Positions 1 to 6,170 of a DNA stretch of 10,673 bases are shown in pieces (positions within the stretch are counted from its first letter, which is position 1; every line of letters begins with the position of its first letter). The translations under genes were made by a program, and so were the position numbers. This DNA comes from Candidatus Omnitrophota bacterium (GTDB lineage Bacteria > Omnitrophota > Gorgyraeia > Gygaellales > Profunditerraquicolaceae): contig JAQTRM010000030.1 of NCBI GenBank assembly GCA_028711825.1, positions 1-10,673 of the forward strand, read 5' to 3'. The notes under the pieces are model-generated. The model was not told the DNA's origin. It saw only the letters and a list, made by a program, of their open reading frames with translations, and made no database searches.

Positions 1-475
1 GGATAAGCGCGATCCTCCCCGGGTCCAGGCGACAAACCGAGACGAGATGCTCCTGCAACTGCGGGCTGACCGCGATCACCTTCCGGCCCCAACACCCGAA
101 TATCCGGCGAAAAAGGCGGGGGCGAAAAAAACCGTGACAGGTAAAAATATGGGGCTTACCCGAAAAACGCCCGAGCAATTCCCCGAGCACCTGGGTGGTG
201 CGGCTCTGCGAATGTATCAAATCAATATTAAGCTCGCGGATGATTCTTTTTAGCTTCAGGAAGCTGAAAAATACCGCCGGGCTTACTTCATTTTTGGTCT
301 TCAGCGGCACCCGGAAAAGGCTGACCCCCTCCCGCCTGAATTCATCCTCCAATTCCCCTCCCCCGGAAGCCAGGTAAATCCGATGCCCTCTCTTTATCAG
401 CCCTCCGGAAAGGGTTAAAAGATAACTGGATATTCCTCCGACATTAAGATGATTGGCGATAAAAAGTATCCGCAT
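1..475 (-). CDS. GT4-family glycosyltransferase, N-terminal half (cut by left window edge)
   Basis: The frame is open from ATG at 475 to the window edge (158 codons, no stop), so the C-terminal half is missing. The visible part is a GT-B N-terminal Rossmann domain: it begins MRILFIANHLNVGG, the glycine-rich opening loop of GT4 enzymes. It continues through the usual segments IDLIHSQSR (about residues 84-92) and FTCHGFF (111-117), and reaches the acceptor-side motif KVIAVSPQLQEHL (132-144). The same landmarks occur in the same order in the upstream GT4-GT9 protein (NVGG, IDIVHARSR, TTCHGYY, RVIAISNVIARHM), so the two are paralogues. It starts 55 nt after the upstream stop and no strong Shine-Dalgarno is visible, so the start rests on the family N-terminus. 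Expected role: transfer of a sugar from a nucleotide donor to a lipopolysaccharide core or surface glycan at the cytoplasmic membrane. Donor and linkage cannot be read. The donor-binding E-x7-E motif lies outside the window. Confidence 0.88.
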   Translation of the reverse strand, partial: MRILFIANHLNVGGISSYLLTLSGGLIKRGHRIYLASGGGELEDEFRREGVSLFRVPLKTKNEVSPAVFFSFLKLKRIIRELNIDLIHSQSRTTQVLGELLGRFSGKPHIFTCHGFFRPRLFRRIFGCWGRKVIAVSPQLQEHLVSVCRLDPGRIALI

Positions 476-485
476 CCGTTTTTTA

Positions 486-525
486 ATTCATCCGGGGATC
501 GACAAATTCCCCTTTTTAGGTGAAT
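486..525 (-). other. Imperfect inverted repeat in the gap between two glycosyltransferase genes
   Basis: Three short helices nest symmetrically: 486-490 pairs with 521-525 (5 bp), 492-493 with 519-520 (2 bp), and 494-498 with 508-512 (GGGGA/TCCCC, 5 bp, 9-nt loop). Bulges are 1 nt on one side and 6 nt on the other. It fills most of the 55-nt intercistronic gap and ends 10 nt before the start codon of the downstream gene. On the transcribed strand no run of T follows, so a standard intrinsic terminator is unlikely. It could be an mRNA processing or stability structure, or chance. Confidence 0.35.
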
Positions 526-530
526 CGATA

Positions 531-2624
531 TTACCTTAGCAGTTTCATCACCGCTTCAAATACCTCAGCCGGACTGATCTGGGACATACAGTTCTTTTTG
601 CGGCAACGGGGTTTATAGCATGGGCCGCAAGGCAGATCTTTGCTGATCACCCGGTAATTCTTGCCCGGAGGCAGATGGCGCCGGGCGTCGGTCGGACCAA
701 AAAGCGCGATAAACGGCGTGCCGACCGCCGAAGCAACGTGCAAAGGCGAAGAATCTGCGGAAATGAAAACCTGGCATCTCCTGATCAAAGCGGCTAATTC
801 ATTAATACTGGTCTTTCCACAGGCGTTGATCACTTTGGTATTCTTGAGAGAATTAATCAGCATCCCCGCCGTCGCCTGGTCCTCTTCCGTCCCGGTAATA
901 ATCACGCGGATATCCTTGAGGCCCAGTTCCTCGCAAAGACAGATCAGGTATTCCATCGGCCAGGTCTTGGTCTCCCATCTTTTCGAGGCGCTGATATTAA
1001 TCCCCACGATCTTCTGCGCCTGGCTCAGCCAATGGGCGTTAAGCATCTCCTCAACTTTTTCCTCATCCTCTTTCGAAGGCCAAAGCTCAAGAGAATTATC
1101 CAAAAGGTCAATCCCCAGATTTTTCAGGATCCTGAACTGATGGCTTACCGGGTCAGTCAGCGGATCACGATTTTCAACGGCATGGTTAAGCAGGAAAGAA
1201 AGTTTTTTATTGTGATAACCGTAACGCCCGGTGCTGCCGCTTAAATAGGCCAGGATATGACTGAAGCGGTTATTCTGCAGGTCGATCACAAAATCAAAAC
1301 TCTTCTTCCGCAAGACCCGGCCCACCTGCCAGAGCCCTCTTAACCCTTTGTCTTTGTTTTTAGGGTCGCAAACCAGGAGCTCATCAATATACGGGCATCT
1401 TAAAAGGATATCCTTGGCTTCTTCTCCGACCAGAAAACTCACTTTATAGCTGGGACGGGGAAATTTCTCCCGGATCGCCCGCAGCGCGGCGGTAGAAAGT
1501 ATCACATCCCCTAAAGAACTTAACTTGATCACCAGGATCTTAAAATTACTTAAAGCCTCGCGGTAAACATCCAAAGTGTTCTTAACCATCAATTCGACAT
1601 TATACTTTTCTTTAACCTTAAGGTAGGCTTTCTCCGCCAGTGTCCGGGCCAATTGCGGATCTTTAAAGATGCGCATCACCGCTTCGGACATACTCCTGGG
1701 ATCCGCCGGAGGCACAAGGAGCCCGTTTTTTCCGTCTTCAATAATATCGATCACGCCCCCTACCCGGGTAGCCACCACCGGAACTCCCGCCGCCTGCGCC
1801 TCGACCACCACCCTGCCGAATGCCTCATGAGTCGTGGTAGATAAAACCACCAGATCCAGGTGTTCCATGATCCCCGGGATGTCGCGCTGCGTGCCCAGAA
1901 ATTCCGTGCAATGCCAGAGCCCCAGCCGGCGGACCAGAACCTGCAATTCTTCCTTATAGGACTCCTTGGATGCCGGTGCGTCGCCGACGATCCAGATCTT
2001 TAAGCGCGGAACCTGCCGGTAGATATGCGCCATCGCCTTGATAAAATACAGGTGCCCCTTAAGAGGAGTAATCCTGCCGATAATCCCGACATTAAAATCT
2101 TCCTTTCTCTTGTCCCGGGGATCAAGATATCTGAACTTTTCCAGATCAACGCTGCGCGGGATAAGCCGGATCCTGTCGTGCGGCACGGCAAAATCATCGA
2201 TCATATGCCGGGCGATCACATTGCTGATCGCGATCACCCTCTTGGCCCAGCCCATTACAAAACTGAAAAAATGTTTCTTATAATAACCGTGACAGGTGGT
2301 AATCAAAACCGCCCGGCTGCGGCGGCATGCGAAATAAGCGATCCAGGCCGGGACCCTCGAGCGGGCATGCACAATATCAATCTCTTCCTGGTTAATAATA
2401 TCCACCAGCTTGGGGATCATTTTAAACATCGTAACGATGGATTTTTTATTTACCGGCAGGGTATAATGTTTGGCGCCGGCGGACTCAAGATCCTTTACCA
2501 GCCTGCCGCCCGCGGAAACCACCACCGACTTATGCCCCAGGCGCACCAGATGCCTGGAAAGATCCAAAGTCCCCGTCTCCACCCCGCCCACATTAAGTTC
2601 GGGCAGTATCTGTAATATTTTCAT
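531..2624 (-). CDS. Two-domain glycosyltransferase: GT4 domain fused to GT9 heptosyltransferase-type domain
   Basis: This 697-residue protein holds two complete GT-B enzymes in one uninterrupted frame. Residues 1-358 are GT4: NVGGVE glycine loop (11-16), CHGYY (111-115), VGIIGRITPLKG (179-190) and the donor-site motif HEAFGRVVVEA (266-276, E267-x7-E275). Residues 361-697 are GT9, the ADP-heptose:LPS heptosyltransferase family: LGDVILSTAALRA (371-383), DLQ (448-450), SASKRWETKTWP (545-556), and SADSSPLHVASA leading to FGPTD (622-646). A four-cysteine tail follows (C666, C669, C674, C679), as seen in many RfaF-like proteins. Each half is about the normal length of a stand-alone enzyme. No good internal start lies at the junction, so a true fusion is likely. 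The ATG overlaps the upstream stop as ATGA, and a GGGGA ribosome-binding element sits about 7-8 nt before it. Expected role: two consecutive sugar additions to the inner LPS core at the inner membrane. Sugar identity is inferred only. Confidence 0.93.
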   Translation of the reverse strand: MKILQILPELNVGGVETGTLDLSRHLVRLGHKSVVVSAGGRLVKDLESAGAKHYTLPVNKKSIVTMFKMIPKLVDIINQEEIDIVHARSRVPAWIAYFACRRSRAVLITTCHGYYKKHFFSFVMGWAKRVIAISNVIARHMIDDFAVPHDRIRLIPRSVDLEKFRYLDPRDKRKEDFNVGIIGRITPLKGHLYFIKAMAHIYRQVPRLKIWIVGDAPASKESYKEELQVLVRRLGLWHCTEFLGTQRDIPGIMEHLDLVVLSTTTHEAFGRVVVEAQAAGVPVVATRVGGVIDIIEDGKNGLLVPPADPRSMSEAVMRIFKDPQLARTLAEKAYLKVKEKYNVELMVKNTLDVYREALSNFKILVIKLSSLGDVILSTAALRAIREKFPRPSYKVSFLVGEEAKDILLRCPYIDELLVCDPKNKDKGLRGLWQVGRVLRKKSFDFVIDLQNNRFSHILAYLSGSTGRYGYHNKKLSFLLNHAVENRDPLTDPVSHQFRILKNLGIDLLDNSLELWPSKEDEEKVEEMLNAHWLSQAQKIVGINISASKRWETKTWPMEYLICLCEELGLKDIRVIITGTEEDQATAGMLINSLKNTKVINACGKTSINELAALIRRCQVFISADSSPLHVASAVGTPFIALFGPTDARRHLPPGKNYRVISKDLPCGPCYKPRCRKKNCMSQISPAEVFEAVMKLLR

Positions 2625-4714
2625 AGTATTTTCCCCAATCCTTCGTTTACCATTAAGACGTCTTCCGGAAGGCTAACCGCCGGCCTTTCCTTCAGCAGCC
2701 GTTCGATGCATCCGAATATCTCTTCCACCGGTTTAAGATAAATATAGCCCCTGCGGCTGAAATTATCCAGAAAACGGCGGTGTTTGGCGCTTAAATCCGC
2801 GGAATCGAAAACCACGACATATTTGCCGGCGCAGGCAGCTTCAGAAATCATGGAAATACTCTCCGGGGAACTCACTATGATATCGCTTAAGCCGAGTATC
2901 CCGCCTAAGGCATCCGGATGATTATTCCGATTGGCGATAACCAGGGCTCCGCACCCGGGATATCCTTTGAATTCTTCTTCTATCGCTTCTTCCACGGCAG
3001 GCGGGGTCCGCCTGGAAGTGGAAACCAAAACTCCGGCATTGAAATTGCCGGCGGCTTTCTTTACCTGTCCGCATAAAAACCGGATCGTCTCCGGATGAAG
3101 CCTGAATTTCTTGCTATCTCCGCCTATTAACAGGCCGATACGCGGCCCCCGGGGCAATTCTTTCAACAACCCGGATTTTTCCAACCCCCCGGCCTTATCT
3201 TTTAAATAATCCGTATCGATCAAATTAAGCGCCCCTTCGGTAATCACGACATTTTTCTTACGGCAGGATAAATTATCCTCCGGCCATTTGCTCCGGCTAT
3301 CGGAAGCCGGACAACGGCCTTCCGGCCAACGGCTTTGGCTATCGGAAGCCGGACAACGGCCTTCCGGCCAGCGGCTTTGGCAAAAGGAAGCCAAACCGTA
3401 TCCCTCCGGATAATCATGCCTGGGGATGATTGCCAGGTCGAATTTCTTTAAGCTGATCACCGGACGCATCAAAACAATGGATTTCGCCTGGTATTCCCTG
3501 GCTAACAGATAGTTTACCGCGCTGGTAGAACTCCCCGCCGAAACGACAATATCGGGCTTGGAATCCATTAGCCCGCGCCAGGACTCCGGAGTCAGGGCAT
3601 AACGCAAATAACGCATCGCGGCTCCTCCTCCCGGATATTTCCCGCAAAACGCGGATATAAAATTAGAGAAAATCTCAAAAAAACGCGAGCGGAATTTTAT
3701 CTCACGAATCAAGATTCTTGTTTTTACCCCGTCTTTTTCCAGGCGGCGCTTAACGATTCCGGACGCCCCTTCGGACTGGCGCAGGTGTCCGGTCTTGGAA
3801 TCACTGATTATTAAAAGCTCTTTTTCTTTGCTGTATTTATAAATTTTATAGGTCCAGAGGTATTCATGCGGGTATTGCCGAAGATACTTTTCATAGATTA
3901 CGAATAACCTCCGCAGGTTATCCCCCAAATCGGCATCGGGAGAACCGGATTTCCGGGTGACCGTAAATACCTGGTCCAGAATAATATCAATATAGGGTCC
4001 TTTAACACGCCTGTAAAAAACCGGGATGATCGCGCAATCATGCTTCAACGCCAGTTTTACCGCCCCGGTGGACATCGAGGCCTCGCGCCCAAAAAATTCC
4101 ACCGGATATCCTTTCCTGCCCCCCTGGTCCACGGTCATGCCGATCGACTGATTTTCCTGAAGCACCTCGACCAACTGCCTGATACCGGTATCTTTATGGA
4201 TAATTTTCGCCCCAAGCCTGAGCCGGTAAGCATTAAGGAGGGCGTTCAGCCTGGGAAAACCCTGGTCGCGCACAAAAAGAACAAAAGGAAAACCCAGGTT
4301 GGCGCAGATGATATTGGAAAGCTCCCAGTTGCCTTCATGCACAATAAGGAAAATTACACCTTTGCCGCGTTCGAACGCCTCCCGGACAAAGTCCAGGTTT
4401 TCAATCCGGATATATTTACGCAGGTATTTCCCGTTAATCCGCGGGATGACCGCGATCTCCATAAGATTCTGCCCAAAAGCCCGGTAGGCGCGGCGGGTAA
4501 TCCTGGAAGCGGAGGCGCAATCCAAACCGTCGGCAACCGTCCTTTTAATATTGGCGTAAGCCGTCGCCCGGTGCCTCCGGTCGAAAAAACAGATAAAATC
4601 CCCCAGCCTTCGGCCGCAAAAAAGGCTGAAATTCAAAGGCAGGAAGAAGACAAAAGAACTTACTACCTTAAAAACAATACAACTTAAATAATCGGCGATC
4701 GAATTCTGTTTCAT
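2621..4714 (-). CDS. Fusion of LpxL-type lipid A acyltransferase with ELM1-family (GT-B-like) domain
   Basis: Residues 1-295 form a lysophospholipid-acyltransferase-like domain of the LpxL/HtrB family, which adds secondary acyl chains to Kdo-lipid A at the inner membrane. A hydrophobic anchor lies at about 12-33, the catalytic H-x4-E motif is HEGNWE (126-131), and the second block runs from DQGG to FFGREASMSTGA (196-218). Residues 299-690 match the ELM1/DUF1022 family, a GT-B-like fold named after a plant mitochondrial-fission factor: SDSKTGHLRQSEG (304-316), VSAGSSTSAVN (391-401), LLIGGDSKKFRL (528-539), STSRRTPPAVEEA (565-577) and SSPESISMISEAA (615-627). A repetitive insert occupies about 441-486. 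The ATG at 4714 lies inside lpxK (47-nt overlap), so translation is probably coupled; a TTG at 4723 would add 3 residues, and neither start has an ideal ribosome-binding site. The ELM1 half may be a glycosyltransferase acting on the same lipid. That is inference from fold and context. Confidence 0.9.
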   Translation of the reverse strand: MKQNSIADYLSCIVFKVVSSFVFFLPLNFSLFCGRRLGDFICFFDRRHRATAYANIKRTVADGLDCASASRITRRAYRAFGQNLMEIAVIPRINGKYLRKYIRIENLDFVREAFERGKGVIFLIVHEGNWELSNIICANLGFPFVLFVRDQGFPRLNALLNAYRLRLGAKIIHKDTGIRQLVEVLQENQSIGMTVDQGGRKGYPVEFFGREASMSTGAVKLALKHDCAIIPVFYRRVKGPYIDIILDQVFTVTRKSGSPDADLGDNLRRLFVIYEKYLRQYPHEYLWTYKIYKYSKEKELLIISDSKTGHLRQSEGASGIVKRRLEKDGVKTRILIREIKFRSRFFEIFSNFISAFCGKYPGGGAAMRYLRYALTPESWRGLMDSKPDIVVSAGSSTSAVNYLLAREYQAKSIVLMRPVISLKKFDLAIIPRHDYPEGYGLASFCQSRWPEGRCPASDSQSRWPEGRCPASDSRSKWPEDNLSCRKKNVVITEGALNLIDTDYLKDKAGGLEKSGLLKELPRGPRIGLLIGGDSKKFRLHPETIRFLCGQVKKAAGNFNAGVLVSTSRRTPPAVEEAIEEEFKGYPGCGALVIANRNNHPDALGGILGLSDIIVSSPESISMISEAACAGKYVVVFDSADLSAKHRRFLDNFSRRGYIYLKPVEEIFGCIERLLKERPAVSLPEDVLMVNEGLGKIL
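3277..3390 (-). repeat. Three tandem 30-nt palindromes, 42-nt period, read in frame
   Basis: Palindromes lie at 3277-3306, 3319-3348 and 3361-3390, separated by two identical 12-nt spacers (3307-3318 and 3349-3360). In the middle copy the arms CTTCCG/CGGAAG (6 bp) and GCCAA/TTGGC (5 bp) enclose a 5-nt loop, with a 3-nt bulge on one side. The spacer bases can extend the stem by about 3 bp past a bulged base. The outer copies differ but keep pairing, for example a G-T wobble in the copy at 3277. The period is 14 codons, so the host frame stays open and encodes two copies of a unit beginning SRWPEGRCPASDS (residues 447-474), then SKWPED. Spacers are identical and short, which excludes a CRISPR array. 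Confidence 0.85.
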
Positions 4715-5729
4715 TCCTGACAATCTCGAGTTTTACTTCCAAAACCATGATCTTAAGGTCTTTAATCTCCAACCCTCGTATCTTAACCGCATCCTTGCAG
4801 GTTGTGATAACCGTCTCCAGCCCTCTTTTACCGGCCTCCTCCATAATATGTTCAATCTCCCGGAGGGAATAATTATGGTGGTCGGTGAAATCGAACGAAC
4901 TTTCCACGGAAATACCCAGCCCCTCAACGCAGCTTCGAAAACCTCCGGGGTTACCGATACCGGAAAATATCGCCGCCTTTTTCCCCCGTAACAATCCGGG
5001 ATCCAGGAACTCCTCTTCCCGGCCGATCCGGCGGAATCCTACCGGCGCATGCCTGGCTGTGACGATCAGGGCGCGGGGATTAAACTTTCCAAGATCGGCC
5101 TCCAGTTTATCGACAGAAAGCCCGGGGTAATCTTTCGTCAGCACAAAAATATCGGCGCGCCTTAAAGCGCATAACGGCTCGCGCAAAAAACCCGCCGGCA
5201 GCATCCGGCGGTTACCGAAAGGATTCGCGGCGTCAATCATCACGATCTCCAGGTCTTTAAATATCCTCCACTGCTGCATTCCGTCGTCGAGCAGCAGGGT
5301 ATCGGCTTTATAACCCCCCACCGCTTTACCGGCGCCCCTTACCCTGTCTTTATCGACAACCACCTTGACCCGGGGAAGTTTTTCCTGCAGCATTGCCGGC
5401 TCATCTCCCATCCCCGGCAAGCCTGAACGCGAGATATCGCGCTTATAGCCGCGGCTTAATACCGCGACCGTTTTCCCTGAAGCGCTCAACTTGGCAGCCA
5501 GATATTCCACCAATACGGTTTTGCCGGTTCCCCCCAGAGTAATATTCCCCACGCTGATTACCTTGGCGGCGAGGCGGCGGGGCTTGATCCGGTAAAAACC
5601 GGAAAGCAGGATAACCGCCAACCCGTAAAACCATGATAAAACAAGCAGGATCCCCCTCAAAAGGATCCCTCCTGCCCCTTTTATCTTTCCGGTTACCAGA
5701 TTATAAAGAAATTCTTGGGCGGAAGACAT
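4668..5729 (-). CDS. lpxK: Tetraacyldisaccharide 4'-kinase
   Basis: LpxK transfers phosphate from ATP to the 4' position of the tetraacyl disaccharide 1-phosphate, giving lipid IVA at the cytoplasmic face of the inner membrane. The 353-residue protein has an N-terminal membrane-associated segment (about 22-46). The P-loop follows in SVGNITLGGTGKT (59-71), then LSRGY (91-95), GDEPAML (108-114), the LDDG acidic motif (147-150), RRMLPAGFLREP (174-185) and FTDHHNYS (281-288), all in family order and at normal length. After LDDG the sequence reads MQQW where the family usually has FQH, so the histidine is replaced by glutamine. The ATG at 5729 lies 1 nt past the upstream stop, with an AAGG element 9 nt before it. 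The end overlaps the start of the LpxL-ELM1 gene by 47 nt, placing two successive lipid A steps on one transcript. Confidence 0.96.
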   Translation of the reverse strand: MSSAQEFLYNLVTGKIKGAGGILLRGILLVLSWFYGLAVILLSGFYRIKPRRLAAKVISVGNITLGGTGKTVLVEYLAAKLSASGKTVAVLSRGYKRDISRSGLPGMGDEPAMLQEKLPRVKVVVDKDRVRGAGKAVGGYKADTLLLDDGMQQWRIFKDLEIVMIDAANPFGNRRMLPAGFLREPLCALRRADIFVLTKDYPGLSVDKLEADLGKFNPRALIVTARHAPVGFRRIGREEEFLDPGLLRGKKAAIFSGIGNPGGFRSCVEGLGISVESSFDFTDHHNYSLREIEHIMEEAGKRGLETVITTCKDAVKIRGLEIKDLKIMVLEVKLEIVRNETEFDRRLFKLYCF

Positions 5730-5730
5730 T

Positions 5731-6003
5731 TCAGATGACCTTCAGCAGCATCAACGCCCCTACCAGTATAAACAGCGAAGCGCCAAAATAACGAATCATC
5801 TCCGGACGGATAAATCTAGCCATCAACGCCCCCAGAAAAACGGAGATTACGGTAACCAGGATATAAGCGGCCACCGAACCGAACCAAACGGTGAGAGGGC
5901 GTCCGGTTTTTGCCGCCATTCCGATACCTACCAGCTGGGTTTTATCCGCCAGTTCCGCGAAAAATACCGCGGCAAATGTGGCGGCAAAAACTTTCCATTC
6001 CAT
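5731..6003 (-). CDS. Half-size Gdt1/TMEM165 (UPF0016) family cation transporter
   Basis: The 90-residue membrane protein has three predicted helices (about 4-18, 38-60 and 69-88) and one copy of the family signature, ELADKTQL (17-24). The usual consensus is E-x-G-D-K/R-T/S, and here the glycine is alanine. Gdt1/TMEM165 and MntX-like relatives move Mn2+ or Ca2+ (as cation/H+ exchangers) and normally carry two such repeats in about 190-200 residues. A single-repeat version must work as a homodimer or pair with a second small subunit, and none is seen here. The start is ATG at 6003, with a GGGGG ribosome-binding element 5 nt before it. It is the first gene after the promoter at 6034-6062 and lies 1 nt from lpxK. 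Its link to LPS synthesis is unexplained. Mn2+ supply for glycosyltransferases is only a guess. Confidence 0.85.
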   Translation of the reverse strand: MEWKVFAATFAAVFFAELADKTQLVGIGMAAKTGRPLTVWFGSVAAYILVTVISVFLGALMARFIRPEMIRYFGASLFILVGALMLLKVI

Positions 6004-6033
6004 ATCTACCCCCTTTTATCTGTTGGAACGATT

Positions 6034-6062
6034 ATTTTATCATACCCCTCAACCGCAGGCAA
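6034..6062 (-). promoter_or_regulatory. Sigma70-type promoter for the gdt1-lpxK-glycosyltransferase operon
   Basis: On the minus strand a -35 box TTGCCT (6062-6057, 4 of 6 matches to consensus) is followed by a 17-nt spacer and a -10 box TAAAAT (6039-6034, 5 of 6). Transcription would start near 6027, leaving a leader of about 24 nt before the ATG at 6003, enough for the GGGGG ribosome-binding element. It sits in the longest non-coding stretch of the window, which suits the start of a new transcript. Confidence 0.6.
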
Positions 6063-6120
6063 ATGATTTCAGAGAATAAAAGCCTAAGACTAACAACAAG
6101 ATATGTAATTTCCGGGTTCC

Positions 6121-6134
6121 GGCCGGAGGCGGCC
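6121..6134 (-). other. Short GC-rich hairpin downstream of the STAS-PilZ gene
   Basis: The transcribed strand reads GGCCG-CCTC-CGGCC, a 5-bp stem with a 4-nt loop, about 36 nt after the stop codon at 6171. No T-run follows, so it is not a canonical intrinsic terminator, although it lies between the end of one gene series and the promoter of the next. The rest of the 6004-6170 gap is AT-richer and shows only the promoter and ribosome-binding site. Confidence 0.3.
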
Positions 6135-6170
6135 TGCGGATAAAATTGCTAAAAGGATAAGAACCTGTTT

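Noticed and set aside
47..377. Two short plus-strand frames at the left end (47-253 and 195-377)
   Set aside because: They lie opposite a continuous minus-strand GT4 frame with clear family motifs and have no recognisable content of their own.
2025..2615. A 196-codon plus-strand frame
   Set aside because: It is antisense to well-conserved GT4 motifs; its composition (many His, Pro, Arg) is typical of a reverse-strand shadow.
3277..3390. CRISPR-like array
   Set aside because: The spacers are only 12 nt and identical, there are three units, and the array is inside a coding frame with no cas genes near.
4040..4687. A 215-codon plus-strand frame
   Set aside because: It is antisense to the LpxL domain including its catalytic HEGNWE motif; no family resemblance.
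531..4714. Both fusion proteins are exactly 697 residues, hinting at duplication
   Set aside because: Their domains are unrelated (acyltransferase plus ELM1 versus GT4 plus GT9), and the equality depends on the chosen start at 4714. Coincidence.
6121..6134. Intrinsic terminator after the STAS-PilZ gene
   Set aside because: The stem is only 5 bp and no T-run follows on the transcribed strand, so it is kept only as a hairpin.
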